The position numbers and the translations under genes were made by a program. 64,000 nucleotides of DNA from positions 70,497,500 to 70,561,499 of the forward strand of contig CM054113.1 in NCBI GenBank assembly GCA_028673005.1, read 5' to 3'. This stretch comes from Tanypteryx hageni. Lineage: Eukaryota > Arthropoda > Insecta > Odonata > Petaluridae. The notes under the pieces were generated by a model, which saw only the letters and a list, made by a program, of their open reading frames with translations, had not been told where the DNA came from and searched no databases. This document shows, piece by piece, positions 21,781-34,148 of the stretch. Position 1 is the stretch's first letter. The number at the start of each line of letters is the position of its first letter.

Positions 21781-24066
21781 TCTAATAATAATAATGCTTT
21801 ATTCATCATTAGATGGCACAGCCACAATAGATGCTGTCACAAATATAGAAAGAGAGAAATAAAAGGTATTTACAAATCAAGTACTTACTTCAGAAGGTGA
21901 GTTCAGAAAAGTCACAGTCAAAGTACTGATCAGTAGAGTAGAGGAGGTTAGAGATAAGCCAATTTTCAATAACACGTCTAAACATAGCATTGCTTGATAG
22001 TCTAGCAGTAGATGGTAACATATTAAATAGCCTGATGCTCAGGGTGTGACCACTGTTATAGGTTTTAGTTAGTCTGCACTGTGCAACATCTAGGTCATTT
22101 TTCTTTCTAGTATTATGGGTATGAGTATTACATCTGGGAATAAAGTAACAAAGTTTTGCCTTGACGTACAATAAGTTATAAAATATATAGAGACAAAATA
22201 GTGTCATTATACCCAGTTCTTTAAAAAGAGGTTTACAATGTTCTTGCAGACCTGAGTTAGTCATAATTCTAATTGCCTTTTTTTGTAAGGTAAAATATAT
22301 GTTTAGCATTGGCAGAATGTCCCCAGAGTTTTAAACCATAACTAAGGTGGCTGTGAAAAAATGCATAGTAAGCATACTTAATGTAGTGATCAGTGACACA
22401 TGTTTTAAGCCTCCGAAGCAGATAAAGAGATCTGGACAGTTTCTTATGGACTGCTGATACATGACTGCTCCAGTCAAGTTTGCTGTCTATGTATATCCCA
22501 AGTAGTTTTACTGTATCATTTGCATCTTGGTTTTTAAGGCTACATAGAAGGTGCTGAGTTTTGTCCTCATTAAGAAGGAATTGGTTAGCACCGAACAAAT
22601 CATTCGCTTGGCTTTGGACTACTGTAGATAATAACTTGGACTCACAGGAATTCTTGCATCTTTGAATGAAGGTCGTGTCATCAGTATATAACACTGCTTC
22701 AGAAGTAACATTGACAGATATGTCATTAATCATAATAAGGAATAACAAAGGACCAAGTACAGATCCTTGAGGAACACCATGCTTTACTGTTAGGTAATCA
22801 GACTTAGCACCATTGACTTCAACTGTTTGTTTTCTATTTGACAGATAGCAGCACATAAATTTCAGTTCAGATCCTTGAAAACCATAGTACTCCAGTTTAT
22901 GCTTTAGAATTGAGTGAGAGACACAATCAAAGGCTGAAGAAAGATCACACAGAGTAAGAGAAATACAGTGCCTTTCTTCAAAGGCCTGAAGTATTTGATT
23001 AGTAACATATTCAACAGCTTGTTCAGTGGATGTACCAGGTCGAAAACCAAATTGTGAGGTCGAAAACAGGTTATAGTTTTCAAAATAAGCAAGGATTTGT
23101 GTATTAACAATGGATTCAAAAATTTTACCAATAACAGGGATAATAGATATAGGGCGGTAACTGCGAGGAGAATTTTTGTCACCACTTTTATAGACAGGAA
23201 TTACCTTAGAATATTTTAGTGCTTCAGGGAAATAACCAGATTGAAGACAAGTATTGATCACCATTGAAAGGGGAAAAGCCATTATGTGAATTACAGATTT
23301 AATTATAACATTTGAGAGTCCATAAATATTTTTGCTTTTGGAGTTTCTGAAATGTTTAACTACTTTAAGGATATCAGGGGGTGTAACATATTTCCAGTGA
23401 AATGGTGCTGGGTTGACAGGGAAGTTATTGAGCAATTCAGTGGCAGTAGCTTTTGGACTATTCACACAAGAAAGAGTGCAGTCAACAGAACTAACAAAAT
23501 AGCTATTAAGTTCATGTGGATCCAAGGGAACATTGATATGAGTTTGGGTCATGGCAGTTTCACTTTTAATAATAGACCCAGCAGCCTTACATTTGTTTGA
23601 TGCAAAGTTAATAAAATTACAGTTAGCATTAAGTTTTGCTTGAGATAGTTTACTGTGATAATCCTTTTTTAAGTCTTTGTACAATTGTTTAAGACTTACT
23701 GTCTCCATTGATTTGTAGGCATGATGTGCAAGTATTAAATTAGTTCTTAGATGTTCAAGCTCAGAGGTAAACCAGTTATTTTTGTGAGTCTTTCCACATT
23801 TTAGTTGTATAAGTTTTAGTGGAAAAGAATGTTGAAAAGTATTAATAAATATGTCAAAAAACTGTGTGAAATTTAAAAGCCCATTCCCATAGCAGAGTAA
23901 GGATACCCAGTCAATAGAAGATAAAAGAAATTTAAGGTTTTCCACATCATATGGAGTGATTGGCCTGGAGTACAAGGGTTTGGAAATGATTTTTGTAGAG
24001 CTTACTCCTTACTCTTCCTTCTGTATTGAGGACTTAGAGCTGCAATCTACATCAACCTCAGAAGCC
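21781..24066 (-). mobile_element. LINE (non-LTR retrotransposon), 5'-truncated
   Basis: Minus strand. The 3' end lies at about 21781-21795 in a (TTA)n tail. The body carries a near-complete reverse transcriptase, but no endonuclease or ORF1, so it was truncated at the 5' side. TAA-type tails and RT sequence fit the CR1/I/Jockey group; the clade cannot be fixed here. Confidence 0.88.
21890..23975 (-). pseudogene. LINE reverse transcriptase (one frameshift)
   Basis: Frame 23975-22269 (568 codons) holds [62 protein letters not shown] and the catalytic VLYTDDTTF (YxDD intact). It then breaks in a run of T at 22278-22284. The C-terminal part continues in frame 22309-21890 with LQKKAIRIMTNS and ends near FDCDFSELTF. 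The only visible defect in this part is that frameshift. Confidence 0.92.
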
Positions 24067-25018
24067 CACCCACTTGATTGTATATATAAATTGTTAAGAA
24101 TTTGATAGTCTGTTTTCCTCCATTAAATTTAACCAAGTTTTCAGAATTCGTGAGTTGTGGGCCCTACAAACTGCTATTGCCTATTGGTCTAGCAAACCAC
24201 AGCTGCCTAGGGACTTCACAAATGTGTCACCTAGGGGCCTTACACCTCCTAAATCCACACCTGGAGGTCTTATGGGAAATTAGGGGTTATGGGGAAGTGA
24301 TCCCTAACAGACATACCTAAAGTCCTACAATATACACTTTAGTATTAAAAATGCATATGATATACTAAAAAAAAACTATATAAAAATACAAAAGAAAATA
24401 GATTCCAAGTACAAAGAAGTGCTGTACATTAAAAAGATAGTGGCAGAGCAGCCCTTCCTGACATAGCCCGCCTGGCCTTATGCTTCAAAGAAACCAACGT
24501 ATCCATTAAAATTCCTCAAACCTCAAATTCCTAACTCGTGGTTTTATCAGGAGCTACAAATTTCCTCTTTCCTATGTCTCTCCTTCTGATAAAGAATAGT
24601 TAGTGCATATCTTCTTCAATAACATAAATTGTAATATTTGTAAAATTAGCCAACTAGACATAGCCGCACGGAGAACTGAGGATATTTAAAACTGGATATT
24701 GCAGTTGGCAAAACCAAGTACAATTTTTAACTGCAGATAATCAAAACCATGGTTGACAAACATGCAGTTGGCAAGGGACTGCTATATTTAATATACACTG
24801 TGTTTATTACTTCTTATTGCCTATTTTAATTGTACAGCTGGTATTATTTATGAGATGCCATCACTACAGGACTTTTAGTGTTACATTGAGAACAAAGAGC
24901 CAGAGTCCTGTTTTCTCAGAACTGAAATCTGGAAAACCTAATCCAAATGAATTTATGATTGTTTGATAATGTGATGTGAAAATATTTTGGAAAGCTTATT
25001 TTACTTAATATGCATATA
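24067..25018. other. Intron sequence, no gene
   Basis: At 24170-24290 a stretch resembles, in reverse complement, 18760-18860 (ggtggat-tagg... cctaggtgac), so the two may be parts of one repeat. The rest is unassigned. Confidence 0.4.
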
Positions 25019-26924
25019 CAGGTTGAACCTCTCTAATCCAGAAAGCTTTGGACTACAGAATTTTTCCAACCCATAGGTGGTTAGTTTATAATGACTTTAC
25101 TGTTACTGTACATACTACCTAAGCCACCATTTTGTTTTTAATGTAAGGATATGAGTAAATACATAAGCTAATATAAAAATGGACATAAAAGTAAACAACA
25201 ATACCGTATATATTACTTAGTTACCTCAAATGCTGTCACAGTTCTGCTTATAAAGTGAAGAAGATAATTACTGCTAACTGTTACATCACATGTTTTGGTG
25301 GACAAATATCAGCAGGGTTGGTTGAAGACAACTGAGGCATTGGTTGGAGATGCATCTGGAGTATTAATTGAAAGCAAACCTGAGGTCTTCATCAGAGATA
25401 CACAGTGCCAGATTTTGAAATTTCCCACCCTTATGCAAAATTATTTTTCTGCCCCATTTTTGACGCTTTTTTTCTAAAAGAATCGCTGATGTATTTGGTT
25501 TGCCTATCCATTCACCTGTCTGCATAATATTAATGATTTTTATTCCCACCCTGCAATCCCATTTTTATTGCTGCCCTAAAATCTCGCCACCCATAGGCCA
25601 TTGCCTTATTGCAAATCTGCTAATGGAGATACATCAAGGCTAGACAAAGCTGAGGCTACAGGACTGTCAATGCTACTAGTGGATTGGTGATCACCACTGT
25701 TCTTTGCTGATTTATTGATTAAATCTTGGAGCTTTAGCTGCCTCATATACATATTTAGAGTTTTCCCCAATTAGCTTATCCTTTAGCATATAGACAATCA
25801 TTATTTCTTCTTCCGAGATAAAACTTCAATGCTCCAGCCCTTTTATGAGTTCATCATGTAACTGAGTGCATCCATCAATAGAAATTCTCTCATCATCACC
25901 ACTCCCATCTTTTTCATTATTGTTACTCTTCTGTACCATTTTAGTATTTTTCAGCACCAGTTTGTTGATTCACAACAGGTGCATCTTGATCCACAATCAT
26001 CCATTCTTCCAGAACTTAATCTTTAAATTGCTGGATAATTTCCTTCACTGTAACTAACTTAGAAAACTCTTGGATGTACTATTTGGTGGATTTTTGGTAA
26101 GCTGACTTTTTCCCTATGCAAAGCAAGTAGATTACTATCATATCTGTTCTTGAATTTCTGGAGTCAGCCTTGACAGTAATCACATGCAAGGCCAAGTATT
26201 CTGTGAAAAATCTTAGCTGGCACTATTAATATATCACCAGTAATAGATATCATCATTCTGATAAAACCCACTAAATTAAAGCACTATCCAACTTTACTCT
26301 CCTTAATTGTGTTACAAATGATCATTCGTTTCTTATTTTCACTGGCAAAAACTTGAGCAACTTTTCTTTCTGATCCTTTATATTATGCATGGTAAAAGTA
26401 TGTACATTGTACAGACTGCCCTTATTAATAACATTTTACAGTATTTTATACACTACTGCCATCACTTTATTGATACCAAAACATGTTTATGTTTAGTAGC
26501 ACCACTGAGGCTGCTTGGAAAGCTCTTTGAATCCATCTTTAAAGGTATAAATGCAACAGTAAAACATAAAGAGGAAATTCAGCATGCAGAGCATCCTAGT
26601 CATATATTTTTTAATTTATCCTAAAAAAATTATTTCATTTATGGTAATTTAATTCTCACTTAGCCATGGGAAAAGTTGTCTAAATTGTCATTGTCAGTTT
26701 CTGAGAACAGTAAGCACAATTGCATTATTCAAGGTGAATACAGCCCCCAAGGCATGGGTGTTTTAAATATTTTTATAAATTTTTCTGATGTAGGAACAAA
26801 GAGCACAGGAAAATCATATCACATTTCCAGGGATGTTTTTTCCAGATTAGTGAAAATTCCAGCACCATTCCAAATCAGGGTTGTTTCTGGAACACATAAT
26901 TCCAGATTAGAGCGGTTCAACCTG
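25019..26924. mobile_element. Tigger-like DNA element, decayed
   Basis: The left end caggttgaacctctctaatc matches the reverse-complemented right end caggttgaaccgctctaatc closely over 25 bases. The left end follows a TA. Length is 1906 bp. Inner minus-strand text has scattered acidic coding-like pieces but no continuous transposase. Confidence 0.65.
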
Positions 26925-27016
26925 TGTGTATGCCTGTGTATATACACACATACGTATATGACTATGTTTTATTCTTTTAAGGAATATGTTTGTGAATAAC
27001 TCTCTGCTTTATGTAG

Positions 27017-27226
27017 GACTACATCGTTATTATTCCTTCTGCCTTCTATGCACCAAATATGCTCAGTAAAAGGGTAAATACACCTTGTACAGTTGGAGAA
27101 GATAAGAAAGAGAAGCACAACATTTGCAGGCACTTTGATTATCTGAGCATTTCAAGGTTTGATATGGTGCAAGGCAAAAGTTTGTCAAATACTGGCAGCA
27201 AGTCATCTACAGGCAGTTATTCTCTG
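27017..27226 (+). CDS. LanA: Laminin alpha exon 6: domain IVb
   Basis: Phase 0 both ends (70 codons), acceptor ...tatgtag, donor ctg|gtaatt. It opens DYIVIIPSAFYAP, the DY-V-LP-YY pattern that follows the L-L pattern of the previous exon in alpha-3/5-type laminins, and has Cys at NTPCTVG and HNICRHFDY. This confirms that exon 5 splices across the 14-kb transposon-filled intron. Confidence 0.91.
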
Positions 27227-27599
27227 GTAATTATTTTAGTATAGCTCAATTTGGTCATTTTTTTGGATCATAGCCACCATAGTAAATTGCATGGATGATT
27301 TTTTGTCTAATTAACTTTTCACAATTATAAATACTTTCATTTACCTTTTTAGGTGTAGAGTTACACTTTGATGAAATACATGATTGGTGGGATATTATTT
27401 TCAATTGTGATTTGAGCAGAAAAATGTTTTAAAAGTAAAGTTTTTATTTATAAAGACTGAAAAATATGATTTTAAATATTTCTGAAATAAGATGACATAA
27501 GTAAAATTTTACTAAGATAGGAATGTTTTATAATTCAATAGAATGTACGTCTGGAAATATTTTCACAATCAGCCACCATGTGGCGAGTAAGGATTGGGT

Positions 27600-28845
27600 C
27601 AAAGGGCAGGCAGTATAGTTTGGATAACCATAAGGAGAAGGTGTTTGATATGGGAAGATACGAAGAAATCATGATACATACTTTTATGGAAATAGGTTAC
27701 TGCTATAGAAAATAAATGGTGCAATATACATTGCACAAACTTTCTCATATACGTATATATGTTTGGTCTCACTACACTCTTTGCCCCAAAATTAACTCTG
27801 TGTGCTTGGCAATTCACTGCCATGGCTTGATGATCATCACTTTTAGATCAGGATTTCTTAAATACTCTTCTAACAGTTTTCCCTACTGCCTGAGTGTATT
27901 AAATGTATCTGGCTGAATATTAAATGTATTTGGCAACAATAAGGGTAAATTATATGTTTTATAAAATGCCTATCTCTCCCTTTCACAAGTAACTGAGAAG
28001 CCACAAAAATCAACGAATTTCTTGGATTACCATATGTAAAACAGGTAGTGTAATTTTTTAAATAATTTAATCCTATGGAAATTCACAGTATATTTGTTTA
28101 TGATCTGAAAAATAACCTTCTATAGTAATTTTTTGGCTTAGTTAGTATTATTTGTGACATTATGGATTTTAATCAAAATCCCTCGTCATTTTTGAGTAAA
28201 TCGAATTTTTTTTCAAAATATCCAAGCATAAAGTACATTCCCTTAATTGTTGTGCAATATCATTCATCTCTTCAGTGTCTATTAAGAATGATATTATCCA
28301 CAAATATGAGATATCATTCGATTTAGTTTAACCATCTAGGCTGTAGTAAGATTTTGGGTGGATTGTGGCAGAGGCATGATGTCATAGGGCTTAGGTAAGC
28401 TAGCTTAGCATGCATTGTAATGCCACTGGATGCCATATAGTGATTTTTTGAGACATATGGCTTATGCAGTATTATTTGTGACATCGGGTTCTACAACTGG
28501 ATTGATTTTAATCAAATTTCTGAGAGCAATTTTTGAGTAAATCTAATTTTTCTAAAAATCGCAAAGAATAAACTATCCTTTATTTTTGTACAATATCATT
28601 TTTATCAAAAAGGGTCTGCAAAAGATGATATATTGCATAAATGAGATATCATTCGATTTTATGAATGCATTTGGGCCCTAGACCTGCCAAGAGACCAACA
28701 GACAGACAGCATGGCGAAAAACACTTTTATGGACTCGGGGACATACATGTAAAACGTATATTTCCATCAAAATCTTGAAGCTGAATTTTTTCACGATTAC
28801 AATACTTTCTCTAGATACTACGTATATGAGAAAGTAAAAACATAT
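27600..28845. repeat. Unnamed interspersed repeat, copy 2 (inverted relative to copy 1)
   Basis: Reverse complement of 5590-6560. Internal 320-bp unit twice (around 28140-28330 and 28440-28640). The end (28797-28837) is palindromic: tactttctc ... gagaaagta. Its 27715-27790 part matches 6395-6460 in inverse orientation and 220-290 in direct orientation. Confidence 0.75.
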
Positions 28846-28861
28846 GTAATATTAGATTATA

Positions 28862-28908
28862 CAATCTTGCTTATCCAGATTGACCATCAATCTGGATAAG
28901 CAAGGTTG
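28862..28908. repeat. Hairpin: 22-base arms, 3-base loop
   Basis: Arm 28862-28883 (caatcttgcttatccagatt ...) pairs with 28887-28908 with one G-T-type mismatch. A second short hairpin follows (tccccatcaa / ttgatgggga at about 28911-28939). It lies just outside the end of repeat copy 2. Confidence 0.85.
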
Positions 28909-29294
28909 TGTCCCCATCAATCAATCAATTTGATGGGGATCAGACATGGATAAATGAAAATCTTAAGTATTCATGGTTGCAAGTTAACCCTCAGTATCTC
29001 TTCATTTGTGAGAACAAGAGTAAGTTCTGAACTTTGTAAACCTAAGATATGAATTAGCAGGGGCTGGATAAGAAATTATACTGTTAATGTGTGTGTACAT
29101 ACATATTAGTAGGCTATAATCATTTTTCCAAAAAATACTTAAATAAATGTAACATAACATAAGCACTCGATAAATGAGCATGAATATGATTCATAATCAA
29201 AAGTCTAATATAAATGTTAAATCAACAAAACTGGGTTTTATGGCAGAATGATCACGAACTACCATTTTAAATAAGTAAAATTTATTTTTATCAG

Positions 29295-29460
29295 CTATTC
29301 TTTCGTCAAGCTGGAAAACCAACAGGTGAAGATAAGCCAGAATTGCAAATGAAATTACAGCTTTCTGCATCTGGGCAATATGTTCTGATGATTATTTACA
29401 TTAACCCTGCAGATGATGGTCAAACCTCTCATATCAGTATTGAAGTAACTCCAACGAAAG
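29295..29460 (+). CDS. LanA: Laminin alpha exon 7: domain IVb
   Basis: Phase 0 in, phase 1 out; acceptor ttatcag, donor aag|gtgaaa. It encodes LFFRQAGKPTGED and GQYVLMIIYINPADD, another Y-x-V-L/M-x-I-x-Y strand repeat of domain IVb. Confidence 0.88.
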
Positions 29461-29935
29461 GTGAAAAATTTTGTTTTCAGACTTACTATAAAAATAACTT
29501 TTATTATTACTCTTGCATCTAAGTAGAGAGTTTTTGTGCATCATAAATGCAGTTCTCTGATTTTTTATCTGGACTAGTGAAAATGTTTGCATTTATGATT
29601 AGTTTTTAACTCAATTTCCTTACTTTCATTAAAATTTGTAAGCATTTGATATTTTTCTGACTTTATTATTCATTTTTTTGGAAACGTGCCTAATCTGGCA
29701 TTCCTTTTATATGACATTATTAAAGAACTATCTTAGATGTTCTGATATTATTTACAAAAGATTTATGCTAAACTGATAGTTTAAAAGATTTTTACTAACT
29801 GAACAAAAAATTTTCAACTATAACACTAAACAAAAGAAAAAGACAGAAAATTAAAGAAAATTTTTAATATGATGTGTTTATTTCTTCCCTTAATGAAATA
29901 GTTTTTATCTTGTATGCAACATTCTTACATTAAAG

Positions 29936-30066
29936 GTACAGCTAAATGGAAGGTTACTCTTTATCCATGCAATTATACTTCATTCTGCCGCCAAGTTGTA
30001 CAAGATGAGCATGGAAGGATTGGATTATTTAAGTTTAACACAAAGTCCATTAATTTACTGCTAAAA
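29936..30066 (+). CDS. LanA: Laminin alpha exon 8: domain IVb
   Basis: Phase 1 in, phase 0 out; acceptor ...cattaaag (weak polypyrimidine tract), donor aaa|gtaagt (consensus). It encodes KVTLYPCNYTSFCRQVVQD, with two cysteines typical of this domain. The intron after it is only 79 bp. Confidence 0.86.
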
Positions 30067-30145
30067 GTAAGTGTATTTTTTAATATGAATGACAAGTGTT
30101 ACATGGCTTTATATGACTATTGTCACTCAATGGCTCTTATTCCAG

Positions 30146-30298
30146 GGGAATGAAAAGTCAAAGATTGATATTAAATCAGTTGTAGCCATTCCATATGATA
30201 AATGGTCATATGACTACATTAAACCAAAATCTGTTTGTGTGAAAAAAGACGGAAAATGCTTGCCAGAAATATTCCCCCCTTCACTACATTCAACAAAG
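30146..30298 (+). CDS. LanA: Laminin alpha exon 9: domain IVb
   Basis: Phase 0 both ends (51 codons), acceptor attccag, donor aag|gtaagc. It encodes VVAIPYDKWSYDYIKPKSVC and KDGKCLPEIFPP. The I-P-Y-x-x-W-S-x-D-x-x-x-P pattern continues the previous exon in frame. Confidence 0.9.
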
Positions 30299-30601
30299 GT
30301 AAGCTTTAAATATTTTGCCTGCTTGAAAAAATCAGAAGTCTCTGATTTTAAAAGTTAAACTTTTTGGATTTTGCAAGCATTTAGGACAAATTAGAAATTT
30401 CCAATGTGACTTTCTTTGTTAGTTCTGCATTATAATCAATATATCTCCAAAAATACCCTAATTTGTGCACTAGGAAATTATGTTCACATATTAACTCATT
30501 AAAAAATTATGGTTCATTGAATGTATATGTTATATCAAACAAGTGTTTTAATGTTGTCATAGATTTCACTTTCATCTATAACAGAAATATTTTTTCCATA
30601 G

Positions 30602-30782
30602 GTTGAATTTGAAGCAGGATCTAAAAATAAAAAAACAAAGGTTTTGCCAAAAGGCATAAATGATAAAAATATAGGATTAATTTATCTAAACCTTTCGGAT
30701 AAAATGATTGAAATAAAAGGCAAAGTTTCAGACAGAGGGAGATATGTTTTGGTGATCCATTATTACCAACCAAATACTCCAG
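30602..30782 (+). CDS. LanA: Laminin alpha exon 10: domain IVb
   Basis: Phase 0 in, phase 1 out; acceptor ...ttccatag, donor cag|gtaaaa. It encodes VEFEAGSKNKKTKVLP and a strand repeat RGRYVLVIHYYQPNTPG. An 11.4-kb intron with a MULE, two LINEs, a SINE-like unit and a hAT follows. Confidence 0.89.
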
Positions 30783-31794
30783 GTAAAAATACTAACTACT
30801 AAAACATGCAAAAACATTAACCTGGAAAGTGAAGCTAACACACAAATATTAACAACCCATATCAAACAAGTACCTTTAATGACAAAAATAGTTGAAAATA
30901 TTTATATAATAGATGAAGTGCTGTAATAATTCCTATTGTTTTACAACTTAAATATAAATTTAAATACAATCGGATACATTGTTTAAAAATTTTCAACTTT
31001 TTCTTATATTTGGCAGACTAGAATTGGCCAAGTGTATCATTAATGACTCAAACCAGTGTATAAATTTCTTTGATGAGAGAAGTCGGCTAGCCTTTATGTA
31101 ATTTGTTATTTCTACTAAACTATCCACCAGATTATGATAATATTCTTAAAGACATGTACTAAAGAGGCTGATCTTTATTGCTGCAAACTTGTTCAATAAC
31201 TCTGTTTTAATCAAACATTGATTTGTTTGTGAAATAATAGAAATAATTTTTTGTAAACAGACCAACTCCAAAGTACTCTCATCAGAATTTTTTTCACTTT
31301 TAATCATTCTATACTTGCATCAAATTACATATTTTGTCTGGTATGGCCTCCTTTTCCTAGGGGTACAAAAATTTTAAAAAATATCAAATTTAGTGTACTA
31401 TATGCACTATGGCTTGTATCATATCATTAAGATTGCATGTTCGTAAGCAAATAGTTGAAAAATAAATGCCCATTCAAATAAGTAAAAACTAAAGATAGGG
31501 GATTCACAACATATCAAGGCCAATCTTTCCAAAAACAGGACAAAAATCCTTGAGACATTATAACAAGGACAGTTTATTTTCAGCCAACAAGAATCTAAGA
31601 GTATGTACTCCGGATACTGACTTGTTTTAAATTACAATAAATAGGACATAAATTTGAGATGCTCCCATGGTACTGAATAAAGTATGGTACCCCAACAAAA
31701 TAGCCCAAGGCAAAATAGTCCTGACAAAACAGCCCCATGAAAATAGCTTACACACAAAACAGCCCAAGACAAAACAGTTCAATGAACAGTTGCA

Positions 31795-32229
31795 TTTGAA
31801 AACTTGACTGATAGTTGTCCTGATGAAATGAATTCCATCGTCGACTACTGGGAAGATAATTGTATAGGACAATAAAGATGCAATGGCAGAGCAGAACCTC
31901 GATTTGCAATTTGCATATGGAACACCTGTGATCAAGTTATTGGCGGTCTTCCTTGCACCAACAACTCAGTTGAAGGGTGGCACCATACCTTCCAGCAGAT
32001 GATAGATTGCCACCATTCGCCATTATACAAACTTGTCGAATAGTTTTGAAAAGAGGAAGATCGAGTCGAGATCAACATGGTGCATTTTCATGAAGGGATT
32101 CGACTACCAGTAGCATCAAAGATGAAGTACATACAACTCAATTGGCGACTTAAAACTGTAGTTCCAACTTAGAATAATACTTGACATTCTTGATTATCTT
32201 AATGGAATTTCTCACAATCTTGCAGTATA
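31795..32229 (+). pseudogene. MULE transposase, C-terminal part, decayed
   Basis: Pieces in the + strand: DEMNSIVDYWEDNCIG, PCTNNSVEGWHHTFQQMIDC (the R/C-T-N-N-x-V-E-G-W-H motif at the end of MULE transposases), then a KEE block and LDYLNGISHNLAV before a stop at about 32229. Stops and frameshifts separate them; the catalytic core upstream is missing. Family known from FLYWCH/MULE elements of invertebrates. Confidence 0.82.
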
Positions 32230-32356
32230 GATACCACAGCTGTATACATATAGTATTTGAAATGGAAATCTTTTATTACTTATGTATTGGATTTTTGGCT
32301 AATTTTACAAATTTTGTATTACTTATGTATTGGTTTTTGGTTAGTTTTACAAATAT

Positions 32357-34057
32357 TGTAATAATAATAATAATACATTTTATTTTTCCAATGATCATAC
32401 AATATGATATAGGATATGTCAGGAGAGGTAATATACAATACAATGAAATAATTCATATAAAAATATCGATATACAATTGAAAGATATAAAAATAAAAAAT
32501 CAATATACAATATTATCATCTGCTTATTCTCTGGTCATAGGTAAAAATCATTAATTTTATAACACATTTTTTCTAACAGCAAAGATCTCAATTGGATTTT
32601 TAACATGTTAATACTTTTTATGGTTTTTAATGCAGTAGGTAATCGATTATATACATGGAGACCCATTACACAAGGGCCATTTGTTGCCATCTTACAATTC
32701 TGTTGTGGTGTGTAAATATTTAAGCAATTTCTGGTAATGTGATTATGAATATCGCTATTTAATGTGAAATTGCTTCTATTGGTCTTTACAAATACTAGTA
32801 AAAGATAGATATAAACACTTGTTCCTTGAAAAGTAGGTGACTAGGTGTACAATTAGGTTTGCCAGCAATGTAGCGAATAACATGTTTTTGTAGTTTAAAA
32901 ATTTTGTCTAGTTGTGCTGAGTGGCCCCAAAAAATAAGTCCATATGTTACCCGTAAGTAGAAAATTCCTAGAAATAGAGTATGACTAACTTGTTCTAGTG
33001 ATTTATTACTTATCCTAATGAGAAGACTATTATCCCTTTCATACTTTTTGATGAACTTAATCATCTTTGTTTTATCACAGTTTATGCTAAGATGATTATT
33101 GGTACACCAATCATTTATTGCATTTGTGACTCTGTTACCAGAATCGATTAATGAAGACAGATTATCTGAGGAAATAAGTAGGTTGGTGTCATCAGCATAG
33201 ACAATTGCTTTGGTGCAAATATTATTAGCAAGGACAGTAGGAAGATCATTTATATAAAGGGAGAATAAAACAGGTCCAAAAATTGAGCCCTGTGGAACAT
33301 CCTAAGATGGAATACTGGTTTTAGATATATATTTAGCTCCTTTATGATCAAGGACAACCTTATGATTTCTGTCACTGAGGTAAGATCTTAACCAGTCATT
33401 AGCACACCCTTTTATGGCATATCTTTCAAGTTTCTTGAGAAGCAGTTCGTGACCAACAGTGTCAAAGGCTTTTGACAAGTCAAAGAATATGCCAAGCATT
33501 AGTTTTTGACATTTAATAATAAAGTTAATCGCTTCATATATGGCAGTAATTGTTGGTTTTTCCTTTTTGAATCCATGTTGCGAAGGGGACATAATACTAT
33601 GTGCATTGAGAAAGTTTTCAAGATGTTTATGGAATACCCTTTCAAAGATTTTAGAGAATACACTTAGAATAGCTATAGGTCTATAGTTGGTGAAATTGTT
33701 TGGGTCGCCTTTTCCTTTATATACTGGTACGACTTTGGATAGCTTCAGTTTAGAAGGAAAGATGCCCAGTCTAAGCGAGTCATTGATAAGAAGGAGAAGA
33801 GGTGTAATGATTATGGGATAGCTATATTTTAATACAAGTGCTAGGATTTCATCAATTCCTGTTGAACAGTTATTATTAAGGGCAGATATTATACTGATTA
33901 CTTCCTTTTCATTTAATAGTGAATTTTCAAGAAAGGGTATGTTAGAAAATGAGTTAGAAATGACAGGATAATTGTTGAAGAACTTGTTGAATTCTTTGCT
34001 AAAGATTTCACAAAGTGATGATGGTATGTCTTTGTCTTTGTTAAATAAGCCTAAGTT
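32357..34057 (-). mobile_element. LINE copy B, 3' part (interrupted by copy A)
   Basis: Minus strand; the 3' end is a (TAA)n tract at 32357. Coding remnants include NNCSTGIDEI, NYRPIAILSVFSKIFERVF, QHGFKKEKPTITAIYEAINF, FDLSKAFDTVGHELL, QGSIFGPVLFSLYIND, the catalytic VYADDTN and WGHSAQLDKIFKLQKHVIRY. Stops split it. Its 5' continuation lies beyond copy A at 38107-38270 (KSKETWNIINTYKGTKP). This shows that copy A inserted into copy B. Confidence 0.85.
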
Positions 34058-34148
34058 ATAATAATAATAATAAATTTATTAATCCAAAGATCGAGTATTA
34101 CATCGATGTAGGACAAGTCATGTATATAGTATAACACAAAAATCATTA

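Larger units (their letters stand above)
18691..24781. mobile_element. Inverted-repeat pair of a Tigger/mariner-like element that hosts two later insertions
   Basis: The left end cagtccctcaggtattac and the right end, reverse-complemented, cagtcccttgccaactg share the first eight or nine bases plus the flank tatag/ctata. Both sides then show ccatggttgacaaa (18726 and 24752). The arrangement suggests one old element, split by the hAT at 18865-21591 and the LINE at about 21781-24066. Remaining own sequence has no transposase frame. Confidence 0.5.
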
